Positions 1 through 8,363 of a stretch of 64,000 nucleotides of DNA are shown piece by piece; the stretch's first letter is position 1; every line of letters begins with the position of its first letter. Source of the DNA: Bacillota bacterium. GTDB lineage: Bacteria > Bacillota > Bacilli > Paenibacillales > NBRC-103111. The notes under the pieces were generated by a model, which was not told the DNA's origin, ran no database searches, and saw only the letters and a list, made by a program, of their open reading frames with translations. Where the stretch lies: assembly GCA_023386955.1 (NCBI GenBank), contig JAEWIS010000030.1:1-64000 (forward strand), given 5' to 3'. The position numbers and the translations under genes were made by a program.

Positions 1-356
1 GATGGATAACGCGCCATCCTTCTACATTAGGAGTTTTTTTCAGGTTTGACCAGGTGACAACGTTCAAATTAACCCATATTTAGGAATATTGGATAATTCC
101 ATGTTAGGTTTGACGCATCGCTAGTGACAGACGATCCCTTATTCGGCTCTAAAGGTGCGCAAAACTGCTGTTTTTTCGCATATAAAGGATTCTGTGTCTG
201 TTCAGGAGAAAGATTGGCTGTTTTCAGCAGAATAACGGAACCAGGGTCCGTGAGGTAAGCCGGATTATATACAGCACCTGCATTGTTGCCTATATGGGAG
301 GTCCAAAACATGGTAAACTTGTCATGAACGTTGGAAGCCCTAAAGGAGGAACGAAT
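1..356. other. Upstream non-coding region of the STM4015-type cluster
   Basis: No gene is supported here; the long minus-strand reading frame that enters this stretch is an antisense shadow of the downstream gene. A single degenerate copy of the dyad word found elsewhere in the window (TAACGGA, 7-nt middle, TCCGTGA) lies near 233-253. The ribosome site AAAGGAGGA at about 342-350 serves the gene starting at 357. I see no convincing -35/-10 pair. Confidence 0.5.
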
Positions 357-1196
357 ATGTCCGAGGTTAAACTGGCGGTGGCGTATGAGGATTACGAAAA
401 CGGCGTCGAGATGAAGCAGCTCATCGAGGAGCTGGCGGCGAAGCCGGAGAGCAAGGAGCTGGAAAGCCTGATTATCGGCGATTGGGGCGGCTCGTATGAG
501 AACGACTCCAGTGCCGTGGTGGAGGCGTTGGTCCAGTCCAAGGATGCATTTCCCAAGCTGCGCAAGCTGTTTATCGGCGACATGGATTCGGAGGAGTGTG
601 AGGTGTCCTGGATCATGCAATCGGATCTGTCTCCGATCTTCACGGCATTTCCCGAGCTGACTTCCTTGACCATTCAGGGAAGCACAGACCTGAGCCTGAA
701 GCCTGCCCGCCATGAAAAGCTGGAGGAGCTGGTTATCATTTGCGGCGGTCTGGGCAAGAGTGTGCTGGACAGCGTTGCCCAAGCTCATTTTCCCCGCCTC
801 AAAAAGCTGGAGCTGTATCTGGGCGTGGATAATTACGGCTTCGACGGTACCCTGGAGGATGTTCTTCAGGTGGCCAAACCCGGACTATTCCCCGAACTTA
901 CATACCTTGGACTGAAGGATAGCGAGATCCAGGATGAGATTGCCGTTGCACTGGCTGATGCACCGATTCTAGACCAGCTGCATACTCTCGATTTGTCCTT
1001 GGGAACCTTGACCGATGCCGGGGCGGAGGCATTATTAAACAGTGAGCGGGTGAAGAAGCTGCACCATCTGGATTTGAGCCATCATTTTATGTCGGAAAAG
1101 ATGATCAAACGCTGGAAACAATCCGGTCTGCCTGCGGACATCAGCGATGCCCAGGATGAGGATGACGAATACCGGTATCCGGCACTGACCGAATAG
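357..1196 (+). CDS. STM4015 family leucine-rich-repeat-like protein
   Basis: 279-aa soluble protein starting MSEVKL, with several leucine-rich repeat-like segments (for example FPELTSLTIQG, FPRLKKLELYL, FPELTYLGLKD, LHTLDLS, LHHLDLSHHF) forming a solenoid. This matches the family named after Salmonella STM4015, always seen beside STM4011-STM4014 homologues. The ATG at 357 is chosen because AAAGGAGGA lies just upstream; the frame is open further 5' but has no ribosome site. It is the first gene of a tight run, with one base between its stop and the next ATG. LRR folds usually bind protein or peptide partners, so a scaffold or substrate-recognition role is an inference. The biochemical function is unknown. 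The family call is made from context plus sequence pattern. Confidence 0.85.
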   Translation: MSEVKLAVAYEDYENGVEMKQLIEELAAKPESKELESLIIGDWGGSYENDSSAVVEALVQSKDAFPKLRKLFIGDMDSEECEVSWIMQSDLSPIFTAFPELTSLTIQGSTDLSLKPARHEKLEELVIICGGLGKSVLDSVAQAHFPRLKKLELYLGVDNYGFDGTLEDVLQVAKPGLFPELTYLGLKDSEIQDEIAVALADAPILDQLHTLDLSLGTLTDAGAEALLNSERVKKLHHLDLSHHFMSEKMIKRWKQSGLPADISDAQDEDDEYRYPALTE

Positions 1197-1197
1197 G

Positions 1198-2502
1198 ATG
1201 GAGCAGCAGCTTATTCTGATTGGTAATCCTGGCAACCGCCGGACGGAAGGGCTGCAGGAGGCACGGCGGCAGCTGGGGCTGGAGCCGGCACTGGTGATTC
1301 CGTACCTGGATTTGCTCCAGGGGACAACCACTTTGGAAGAAGCGTGCCTGCGCTTTGGCCTTCCCGCGGATGCTGTTCCCATGCTGCGGCTGGATGCCCC
1401 CGGCGAGGACTTCCAGGTGGAGCGGCTTCTGATCGCCCTGGGTGCGCCGGATGCTCCTGTTGAGAAGCGGGTCGAGGGACTGTTGGTCTACGGGGTTATC
1501 CCCGATCCTCATCCGCTGGCGGAGGAAGAGGCGCTCTGCATCCGGGAGGAGGCGGGACGGCTGATCCATCCCTCCCAGTGGTTCCGCGGTTACATGCGGC
1601 TGTTGGGACGACTGGAGCGGGAAGCGGAGCAACTGTGGCCCGTCCCGTTCTGGTTGAATGCTCCTACCGATATTGCCGCCATGTTCGATAAACGGGTTAC
1701 CCACCGGATTCTGTCCGGAGCCGGGATTGCCGTCCCGAAGCCGCTGGCTCCTCCTGAGGAGCTTCCCGATTCTGAAGCTCTGCGCGAAACGATGCTTCAG
1801 AAGGGGAAACACCGGGTTTTTGTGAAGCTGGCATCCGGCTCGGGGGCATGCGGTGTAGTGGCATACCAGGTGAACCCCAGGACTGGGGCGGAGGTGGCTG
1901 TTACCACCCTGGGGGTGGAGCAGCACCTGACCCGCCCTCCGGTGTATTACAACGCCATCAAGCCGTTCCGTTATACGGAACCGAAGCTCATCCGGCTGCT
2001 GCTGAACTGGCTGCTGATCCACGGGGCTCATGTGGAGGAGTGGATAACGAAGGCCACGTACCAGGGCAGGGCTTTTGATGTGCGGCAGCTGGTGGTGGAC
2101 GGGCAGGCCTGCCACAGTATCGCGAGACTAAGCAGGACCCCCATCACCAACCTTCATTTGAGAAGTGAGCGGAAGAGTCTGGAGGAGTTGGGCCTATCGG
2201 AGGAGATCCGGCGGGGGGCGGAGGAATCTGCGGAGCGGGCGTTGTCTCTGTTCCCGCGTTCTTTGGTTGCCGGGGTGGATGTATTGCTGCGGCATGGCAC
2301 CTATGCTCCCGTTATCGGGGAGCTGAATCCCTTCGGCGATCTGTTGTACCGGGTTGACTATCAAGGTTATGGCACCTACGCCTGGGAAATGAAGCGGCTC
2401 CCGGATTACGACATGTGGAGGGCACGGGGGGGGGCGCCTGAACCGGCAGAAGTGGCAAAAGCTGAAGGGGATGCAGGAGCTTCAGGAGGTATAGCACCAT
2501 GA
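1198..2502 (+). CDS. STM4014 family ATP-grasp-like protein
   Basis: 434 aa. The central and C-terminal parts have ATP-grasp features: a lysine/glycine-rich nucleotide loop (VFVKLASGSGACGVV, about residues 203-217), an acidic residue in VEEWITKA, FDVRQLVVDG, and a C-terminal metal-binding-type ELNPFGD. ATP-grasp enzymes make an acyl-phosphate and ligate a carboxylate to an amine or thiol, so this may be the ligase of the cluster, but its substrate is unknown. The start is one base after the preceding stop, and its own stop overlaps the next ATG (ATGA), so translation is probably coupled. Its order between STM4015 and STM4013 homologues supports the family assignment. Confidence 0.85.
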   Translation: MEQQLILIGNPGNRRTEGLQEARRQLGLEPALVIPYLDLLQGTTTLEEACLRFGLPADAVPMLRLDAPGEDFQVERLLIALGAPDAPVEKRVEGLLVYGVIPDPHPLAEEEALCIREEAGRLIHPSQWFRGYMRLLGRLEREAEQLWPVPFWLNAPTDIAAMFDKRVTHRILSGAGIAVPKPLAPPEELPDSEALRETMLQKGKHRVFVKLASGSGACGVVAYQVNPRTGAEVAVTTLGVEQHLTRPPVYYNAIKPFRYTEPKLIRLLLNWLLIHGAHVEEWITKATYQGRAFDVRQLVVDGQACHSIARLSRTPITNLHLRSERKSLEELGLSEEIRRGAEESAERALSLFPRSLVAGVDVLLRHGTYAPVIGELNPFGDLLYRVDYQGYGTYAWEMKRLPDYDMWRARGGAPEPAEVAKAEGDAGASGGIAP

Positions 2503-3290
2503 CGGACATGAACCAAATCGTTGGCGACTACGACATTCTTATGATTACTCTGGATACCCTCCGGTATGATGCGGCGGTGCTGGAGGAAGCTAATTGCCCC
2601 AACCTGTGCGGCGGCGGGCATTGGGAAAAACGGCATTCGCCGGGAAGCTTCACCTATGCGGCTCACCATGCTTTTTTCGGGGGATTTTTGCCGACACCGG
2701 TCACTACGGACAAAACCGGACCTGAACACGTCAGACTGTTTCATTCCAAAAACACCGGCAAACCCACCCACCCCCACACCTGGCTGTTTGACACTCCGGA
2801 TATGGTATCCGGCCTGACGGGAGAGGGCTATAAAACCGTCTGCATCGGCGGAGTGATCTTTTTTACGAAAAAAGTGCCGTTAGCCCGTGTGCTGCCCGGG
2901 TATTTCCAGAAAAGCTACTGGCGCATGAGCTTTGGGGTGACCAACCCCCGTTCCACGGAGCATCAGGTGGACCATGCGCTGAAGCTGCTGGGGGAAACCG
3001 GGCAGGAGGAGCGGCTTTTTCTGTTTATGAACATTTCGGCTATTCATGGGCCTAATCATTATTTTGTGCCCGGGGCCAAGCGGGACTCGGTGGACACCCA
3101 ACGGGCCGCCTTACGCTATGTGGACGGCCAGCTGGGGCGGCTGTTTGCAGCGATGCGAAGCCGGAAGCGGCCTGTTTTTTGTATGGCCTTCTCCGATCAT
3201 GGCACCGCCTACGGCGAAGATGGTTATGAAGGGCACCGCCTTGCCCACGAGGTGGTATGGACGGTGCCGTACCGTGAGTTTATTCTTTAG
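2499..3290 (+). CDS. STM4013-type sulfatase/alkaline-phosphatase-superfamily hydrolase
   Basis: 263-aa cytosolic protein without signal peptide. Visible superfamily landmarks are the N-terminal metal-binding strand LMITLDTLRYD, a Ser/Thr-rich segment HSPGSFTYAAHH at the usual nucleophile position (Thr or Ser rather than the formylglycine Cys of true sulfatases), ISAIHGPNH, and the C-terminal metal pair in FSDHGTAYGEDG with a later GHR. It probably hydrolyses or transfers a phosphate or sulfate ester; the substrate is unknown. It overlaps the preceding gene by four bases. It is separated from the next cluster gene by 282 bp that holds a repeat cassette, an unusual break in an otherwise compressed operon. 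Confidence 0.85.
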   Translation: MTDMNQIVGDYDILMITLDTLRYDAAVLEEANCPNLCGGGHWEKRHSPGSFTYAAHHAFFGGFLPTPVTTDKTGPEHVRLFHSKNTGKPTHPHTWLFDTPDMVSGLTGEGYKTVCIGGVIFFTKKVPLARVLPGYFQKSYWRMSFGVTNPRSTEHQVDHALKLLGETGQEERLFLFMNISAIHGPNHYFVPGAKRDSVDTQRAALRYVDGQLGRLFAAMRSRKRPVFCMAFSDHGTAYGEDGYEGHRLAHEVVWTVPYREFIL

Positions 3291-3296
3291 GAAACG

Positions 3297-3481
3297 CTAA
3301 CGGAACTCAGAAGCACTTAGCCGCTGAAAAGGAAGCGATTGGAGTTGTAGCGGAACTCAGCGTCTCTTAGCGCGGAAATTGGAGCTCTTTTGGTCCGGTT
3401 AAGCAGGCTAAGAGTCGCTCAGTTCCGTTAGCGCGCTGAGGCAGCGGATTTCGGCCTCTAAGAGTCGCTCAGTTCCGTTAG
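3297..3481. repeat. Four-word dyad cassette (F-F-R-R), copy A
   Basis: Two forward words at 3297-3320 and 3347-3370 (both contain CGGAACTCAG and end CTTAG) are followed by two reverse-complement words at 3408-3431 and 3458-3481 (both contain CTCAGTTCCGTTAG). Word centres are 50, 61 and 50 nt apart. As RNA the first word can pair with the fourth and the second with the third, forming a long bulged hairpin. The cassette lies between two genes of the STM4015-STM4011 run. The same geometry recurs at 20.3 and 25.0 kb with other core letters. Confidence 0.8.
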
Positions 3482-3572
3482 CGCGTCAAGCTGGCGGATT
3501 GCAGCCTGGAGGTAGTGGATTCCGAGACGGCCCGCCAGTCAAAAGAGCTTCCATCGAAAGGAGGACGTTCCC

Positions 3573-4937
3573 GTGTTCGATTTAACTTTTCCCGATCCGT
3601 CGGATGATGCGGCTATTGTCCGGTGGAAGGAGGAGGTGCGGGCTGAGCCGTACCGCTCCTATTTGTACTCGTATCCCCACAAAACGGCTTACCGGGAGCT
3701 GAAGCCGGGCCTGCCTCTTGCCCAGCTGTGGGAAAAGGAACCCGCTGATAGCTTCTTTTTATATATGCATATCCCCTTTTGCGGGGCCCGCTGCGGCTTC
3801 TGCAACTTGTTTACGCTGGCGGACAGGCAGCCCGGGCTGCACCGCCAATATGTGGATGCTCTGGAGCGCCAAGCCCGGCAATGGTCGCCTTTCGTGAGCC
3901 GCAAACCCTTCGCCCGTTTTGCCATCGGCGGCGGCACACCGACACTACTGGCGCCGGAGCTCCTGGACAGGCTATTCGATATAGCCGAAGAGGTTATGGG
4001 CCTAAACCCGGAGCACGCGTCCATCTCCGTGGAGGCTTCTCCGGATACCGTCACCCCGGAGCGTCTGGATGTTCTCCGTAAGCGCCGGGTAGACCGGGTC
4101 AGCATGGGGGTGCAAAGCTTCGTGGAAGCAGAGTCCGCCGCCATCTACCGGCCGCAGAAGCCGCTGGAGGTGGAGCGGGCGCTGGAGCGCCTGAAGCGTT
4201 ACGATTTCCCCGTGCTGAATCTGGACCTGATCTATGGGCTGCCCGGGCAGACGGTAAAATCGTGGTTGTATTCCCTGGAGCGGGCTCTGGCGTTCCGGCC
4301 CGAGGAAATATTCCTTTATCCACTGTACACACGGGAGCATACCATCCTGAAACCTCAAGAAAGCCGGCGGGATGGCACCGATCTGCGAATGGAGTGTTAT
4401 CTTGCCGCCCGAGACCGGCTTGCGGCGGAGGGGTATGTCCAATCCTCTATGCGCCGGTTTGCCAAACCCCCGGCACATTCCGGCAAGACCGTATTGCCCT
4501 ACGGCTGCCAGGAGGAGGGGCTGGTTGGCCTGGGCTGCGGTGCCCGCTCCTACACCCGGCAGGTGCATTACGCAACCCGGTATGCCGTCAGCCGGGTAGC
4601 TTCGGAACGGATTATCCGGGAGTATATCAGCGCCGATAGCTATGAAACCGCGGACTACGGCATGGTGCTGGACAGCCGGGAGGAGAAACGCCGCTATATT
4701 CTAAAGGCGGTTCTGCATCAGGAAGGTTTGGCGCTTCCCGCTTATGAAGAACGGTTCGGCAGCCCGGCGCTGGAGGATTGCCCGGAGCTGCAGGTGCTGC
4801 TGAAGGCGGAGTGGGCCTCTAGCTCGGATGGCATCCTCCGGCTGACAGATGAAGGTTTTGCCCATTCCGACGCCATCGGAGACGGGCTAATCTCCCCGCA
4901 GGTACGGGAGCGGATGGAAGGATTTGTGTTCGCATGA
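3573..4937 (+). CDS. STM4012 family radical SAM protein (HemN/HemW-like)
   Basis: 454 aa. The radical SAM cluster motif is at about residues 70-77 (HIPFCGARCGFC, CX3CX2C), followed by the glycine-rich FAIGGGTPTLL and by SVEASPDTVTPERL, MGVQSF and LDLIYGLPGQT, all as in coproporphyrinogen-dehydrogenase-like HemN/HemW proteins. Genuine heme synthesis is unlikely given the neighbourhood; members next to STM4011/4013/4014/4015 homologues form their own family of unknown reaction. The GTG start at 3573 is chosen for AAAGGAGGA at about 3558-3565. The stop overlaps the next start (ATGA). Confidence 0.88.
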   Translation: MFDLTFPDPSDDAAIVRWKEEVRAEPYRSYLYSYPHKTAYRELKPGLPLAQLWEKEPADSFFLYMHIPFCGARCGFCNLFTLADRQPGLHRQYVDALERQARQWSPFVSRKPFARFAIGGGTPTLLAPELLDRLFDIAEEVMGLNPEHASISVEASPDTVTPERLDVLRKRRVDRVSMGVQSFVEAESAAIYRPQKPLEVERALERLKRYDFPVLNLDLIYGLPGQTVKSWLYSLERALAFRPEEIFLYPLYTREHTILKPQESRRDGTDLRMECYLAARDRLAAEGYVQSSMRRFAKPPAHSGKTVLPYGCQEEGLVGLGCGARSYTRQVHYATRYAVSRVASERIIREYISADSYETADYGMVLDSREEKRRYILKAVLHQEGLALPAYEERFGSPALEDCPELQVLLKAEWASSSDGILRLTDEGFAHSDAIGDGLISPQVRERMEGFVFA

Positions 4938-5809
4938 GGGCCGTATTGTATTACCGCGGCTCCTTATCCTCCTGCAATTACGACTGTCCGTATTGCCCCT
5001 TCGGCAAAAAGAAGGATACAGCGGAAACTCATGCCCGGGACCGGGAGCAGCTGTCCCGGTTTGTCCAGTGGGTGGGTGCACAGAGTGAAGCCGGGCACCG
5101 TTTGAAGATCTTTTTTAACCCTTATGGGGAGGGGCTGATCCACCGCTGGTACCAGACGGCTATGACGGAGCTTTCCCGCATGGAGCATGTGGAGAAGGTG
5201 GCCATTCAGACGAACCTGTCTGCGGGTCTGGCCTGGACGGACGGCCTCGATTCGGACAAGGCGGCCTTCTGGGCTACTTATCATCCGGGGCAGGTGGGCG
5301 AGGCGGCGTTTTTGGGCAGGTGCGGGGAGCTGCACAGCCGGGGCATTCCCTTCAGTGTGGGGACCGTAGGCGTAAAAAGCGCCTTCGAAGCCATAGCCTC
5401 GCTGCGCGGCAAGCTGCCTGCGGGGGTGTATCTCTGGGTGAACGCCTACAAGGATAAGGCGGATTATTACACGGAGGAGGACCGCTCGTTTTTAAGCGGA
5501 ATCGATCCCCATTTTGAAAGGAATCTGATGGATTATGCGAGCTCCGGCAAAAGCTGCCTGGCAGGCGAGTCTGTTTTCTACGTCCAGGGCACGGGTCTGG
5601 TGAAGAGATGCTACCAGGACCGGCAGGTGCTGGGGCATCTGTACCGGGAGGGACTGGAGGGACTGTCCCGCCGGAGGCTGTGCAGAATGGATGCCTGCGG
5701 CTGCTACATCGGGTACATCCATATGCCGGAGCTGGAGTTGGCGGAGGTGTATGGGGAGCGGCTGCTGGAGCGGATTGCTGGACCCGGCGCCGGGATAGCT
5801 CGGACCTGA
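4934..5809 (+). CDS. STM4011 family radical SAM protein
   Basis: 291 aa. The Fe4S4-binding motif is very near the N-terminus (SSCNYDCPYCPFG, CX3CX2C, about residues 14-21), followed by a TIM-barrel-like region (FFNPYGEGLIH, KVAIQTNLS, FWATYHPG). The C-terminal third has several cysteines (C205, then RRLCRMDACGCYIGY) that might hold an auxiliary cluster, as in SPASM/twitch-type enzymes; that is inference. It overlaps the preceding radical SAM gene by four bases, so the two enzymes are probably made in equal amounts. The reaction is unknown. Confidence 0.88.
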   Translation: MRAVLYYRGSLSSCNYDCPYCPFGKKKDTAETHARDREQLSRFVQWVGAQSEAGHRLKIFFNPYGEGLIHRWYQTAMTELSRMEHVEKVAIQTNLSAGLAWTDGLDSDKAAFWATYHPGQVGEAAFLGRCGELHSRGIPFSVGTVGVKSAFEAIASLRGKLPAGVYLWVNAYKDKADYYTEEDRSFLSGIDPHFERNLMDYASSGKSCLAGESVFYVQGTGLVKRCYQDRQVLGHLYREGLEGLSRRRLCRMDACGCYIGYIHMPELELAEVYGERLLERIAGPGAGIART

Positions 5810-5869
5810 GCCATTCCGTGATGTTCGGAGCTGGAAAGGGCCGTTTATTACAAGGAGGAGCGCTGATAC

Positions 5870-6427
5870 ATGCTTAGGAAGCAGCAAGGGTGGACCCTAT
5901 GGATGACGGGATTGCCAAGCGCGGGCAAAACCACCACCGCCAACGCATTGACGGAAAAGCTGGAGGAGCTCGGTTGCGCCGTGGAATGCCTGGATGGTGA
6001 CAAATTGAGGCAGCATATCGGTTCCGGCCTGGGTTTTACCCGTGAGGACCGGATGGAGAACGTACGCAGAGCGGTGTACGTATGCGGCCTTTTGAACCGG
6101 CACGGAGTGAATGCGGTTGTCGCTATGATCAGTCCGTATGCGGAAATGCGTGCGTATGCCCGCAGTCAATTGACCAACTTCATGGAGGTGCATATCGACT
6201 GTGCCTTATCCGAATGTGAACGGCGGGATGTAAAGGGGCTTTATGCCAAAGCGCGCCGGGGGGAGATTCCCCTGTTTACCGGAGTGTCCGATGTTTATGA
6301 ACGCCCGGAGAATCCCGAGCTGGCCCTTCATACGGACGGTTCCGAGGTGGGGGATAATGTGCGCCTGCTTCTGGAGATGCTGCAAACCAGAGGATATGCT
6401 GCGGCGCCCTCCGTGTTCGGGGTCTAG
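5870..6427 (+). CDS. cysC: Adenylylsulfate (APS) kinase-like protein
   Basis: 185 aa, the normal length for a stand-alone APS kinase. All diagnostic motifs are present: P-loop GLPSAGKTTTA, LDGDKLRQ, GFTREDRMENVRR, the MISPY turn, CERRDVKGLYAKARRGEI and FTGVSDVYERP. The usual reaction is ATP + APS giving PAPS + ADP. No ATP sulfurylase, PAPS reductase or sulfotransferase is nearby. Instead it follows the STM4011-type gene by 60 bp with its own AAGGAGG. A role in the unknown STM4011-4015 pathway (making or acting on a phospho- or sulfo-group beside the STM4013-type hydrolase) is possible but inferred. Confidence 0.85.
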   Translation: MLRKQQGWTLWMTGLPSAGKTTTANALTEKLEELGCAVECLDGDKLRQHIGSGLGFTREDRMENVRRAVYVCGLLNRHGVNAVVAMISPYAEMRAYARSQLTNFMEVHIDCALSECERRDVKGLYAKARRGEIPLFTGVSDVYERPENPELALHTDGSEVGDNVRLLLEMLQTRGYAAAPSVFGV

Positions 6428-6497
6428 AGTCTCATTTAACGGCGGCGCCGTTTTGCCGATATAATCCATGACGACACGGCAGAAAGGCGGTGCTGGT

Positions 6498-7940
6498 ATG
6501 AATCAAAAAGAGCTGGAGGACCAGCTGCAGGCGTTTTTTGAGCATAATCCTCTGGATGACGATATGGTGTATCTCAAGCAATTTGTGAAGGAACACCCGG
6601 AAAACAAGCTTTCCTGGTATCTCTTGGGCAAGGAGTATGCGCTGCGGGGCAAACAAGGGAAGGCGCGGTACTGCTTTGCTCAAGCGGGAGAGGTATATGA
6701 AGCCTTCGAGAAAAAGAGGGTCCGTCTAGGGCTTCTGGAGGAGCTGAAGGCGGAGGAAGGGACAGCCGCCGGAGGCACCGTCCGCAAAAAACGGGCAAGA
6801 TTGGCAATCAAGCTGGCCGGTGCAGTATTAATAGCGCTTCTGGCCGGTTCATACATATTAGGAGACGGGGTTCTTCCCCGTAAAGATTTGGACGGAACCG
6901 GGGAGTTGGCTTCGGAGGAGACCGAAACAGCTGCTCCGGGAGAAGGGGGGCTGCGGATTCTGTATACCGATCCGGTTGCCGGGCGGGGTCAGGAGCTGTG
7001 GAAGCAGGTAGTTCAGCCGGGGCAAGCTCCGGGCAGCAAAACACTGGTGGTGGAGGGGATACCCACCTCTGACGGGAAATGGGTTAACGGGCTGCGCCAG
7101 CCAACACTGCTGGCCAGTGCGGAGAGTGCTTCCGCCGGCAACGGGGTGAAGGTGGATTATCTTCAGCAGGCCTGGTGCAATTGCACTCCCCAGGTGAGTG
7201 TGGAAGCAGCGGCAGCTGTAGCCTCCTGGTACCAGAGCCAGGAGCAGGACGTGATCCTGCGCTCCGTCGTCAAAGCCTACCAAAGCAGGTACGGGGCGGC
7301 GTTGCCGGAAACCCTGGACGGGGTGGTCCGGAATTTTCCGGATAATCTCCTGCCGGGGTATACAGAGCAGATGAAAGCGGCCTATGAGGCGCTGCGGAGC
7401 GGGGCTCCTTCAGCAGGTGCTGCTCCAGGCAGCGGCGGAGGAGCCGGTGCTGGTGTTGGGCAGGACGGGGCAGGGGCAGGTCAAATCCCCGCTCTCTTCA
7501 GCGAACCGCTGGAGATTGTGGTCGACCGGCAAAACTACAGGCTTGCCTTGGTCAGCGGCCGGTTTATTCTGCGCAGCTATCCGGTTGGCCTGGGGGGAGA
7601 CAAAACGCCTGAGGGTGTTTTCACCATCACGGACAAAGTCAAAAACCCCAACGGCAGAGACGATGGGGACTTCGGCTCCAGAGGCATGCAGCTGTCGGAT
7701 ACCGACTATGCCATTCATGGAACGAAAGAGCCGAGGAGCATTGGAGAAGACCGCTCACTCGGCTGCGTTCGGATGTTGAAGGCGGATATAGAAGAGCTGT
7801 TCGACATGGTCCCCTCGGGAACTAAGGTAACCATCGGACGCGGTCTGCTGCCGGCGGATATCCTCCGGAGCGAATCGCCCTTCCGTATGCCGGCCCTGCG
7901 CCAGGAAACCAATCTCGGCAAAATCTACAGGTGGCTGTAG
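6498..7940 (+). CDS. Membrane-anchored L,D-transpeptidase (YkuD domain)
   Basis: 480 aa. A charged N-terminal cytoplasmic part (about 100 residues with a TPR-like YLLGKEYALRGKQGKARY segment) is followed by one membrane helix (LAGAVLIALLAGSYI, about residues 110-125), a long extracellular linker with a Gly/Ala-rich stretch, and a C-terminal YkuD catalytic domain from about residue 340. Catalytic signatures are AIHGTKEP and SLGCVRM, where Cys is the nucleophile. Such enzymes form 3-3 peptidoglycan cross-links or attach proteins to the wall. The start at 6498 is preferred over an in-frame ATG at 6468 because AGAAAGGCGG lies just upstream. It is 70 bp after the APS-kinase gene, so co-transcription is possible. 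Confidence 0.85.
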   Translation: MNQKELEDQLQAFFEHNPLDDDMVYLKQFVKEHPENKLSWYLLGKEYALRGKQGKARYCFAQAGEVYEAFEKKRVRLGLLEELKAEEGTAAGGTVRKKRARLAIKLAGAVLIALLAGSYILGDGVLPRKDLDGTGELASEETETAAPGEGGLRILYTDPVAGRGQELWKQVVQPGQAPGSKTLVVEGIPTSDGKWVNGLRQPTLLASAESASAGNGVKVDYLQQAWCNCTPQVSVEAAAAVASWYQSQEQDVILRSVVKAYQSRYGAALPETLDGVVRNFPDNLLPGYTEQMKAAYEALRSGAPSAGAAPGSGGGAGAGVGQDGAGAGQIPALFSEPLEIVVDRQNYRLALVSGRFILRSYPVGLGGDKTPEGVFTITDKVKNPNGRDDGDFGSRGMQLSDTDYAIHGTKEPRSIGEDRSLGCVRMLKADIEELFDMVPSGTKVTIGRGLLPADILRSESPFRMPALRQETNLGKIYRWL

Positions 7941-7941
7941 G

Positions 7942-8085
7942 TTAACCGTTTACAATGATCAGGACGGAAACAAGTACAACGATGGCGCCTACAATGGAGG
8001 CCGTCCAAATGAGCGCCTTCTTATTCACTTCGTTGTCCTTTTTCTTGGTGCGGGCCATAATAGGAGCCTGCTTCTTCACGGACAT
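7942..8085 (-). CDS. 47-aa single-pass small membrane protein
   Basis: A short gene on the minus strand: a basic, polar N-terminus (MSVKKQAPIMARTKKKDNEV) is followed by one membrane helix (IWTASIVGAIVVLVSVLIIV) and a C-terminal NG. AGAAAGGGCG is placed just before the ATG. The composition (charged head, clean hydrophobic helix, good ribosome site) supports a real gene. Its function is not recognised; similar tiny membrane proteins in spore-formers are often uncharacterised. It is convergent with the L,D-transpeptidase gene, with its stop one base beyond that gene's end. Confidence 0.75.
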   Translation of the reverse strand: MSVKKQAPIMARTKKKDNEVNKKALIWTASIVGAIVVLVSVLIIVNG

Positions 8086-8193
8086 GTATGATCGCCCTTT
8101 CTTCTCACGATATTGAACACTCCTATTTTAGCACAATCCGGCGAGGGTGTACTAGCACCCCTTTATAAATTCGCGCCAAGGCTGCCGATATTC

Positions 8194-8222
8194 TTGCAAA
8201 CCTTGGAAGGATGGGGTTTAAT
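8194..8222 (+). promoter_or_regulatory. Predicted sigma-A promoter of the (p)ppGpp synthetase operon
   Basis: TTGCAA at 8194-8199, a 17-nt spacer and TTTAAT at 8217-8222. Transcription would start near 8229, so the three stem-loops at 8242-8363 fall inside the 5' leader. Confidence 0.55.
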
Positions 8223-8241
8223 AATGAAGGAGACAGCGTAA

Positions 8242-8363
8242 GCTTACGAAGTTGAGCCTTGCTTAACAGCAAAGCTCAAGCATATGCTCACGAAGTTAGC
8301 TTTGCCCCACGGCAAAGCTTAGTCGATGCTTACGAAGTTGAGCCTTGCTTAACAGCAAAGCTC
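8242..8363 (+). repeat. Three tandem stem-loop units in the leader of the alarmone synthetase gene
   Basis: Three units of about 36 nt (8242-8277, 8286-8321, 8328-8363) each begin GCTTACGAAGTT or GCTCACGAAGTT and continue into a 9-10 bp hairpin. Units 1 and 3 are identical (GAGCCTTGCT, TAAC loop, AGCAAAGCTC). Unit 2 diverges but keeps pairing (AGCTTTGCC, CCAC loop, GGCAAAGCT), which is compensatory. The last hairpin ends just before TTGGGAGGAA, the ribosome site of the next gene. The array is either a transposed repeat or a translation-control leader. Confidence 0.8.
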
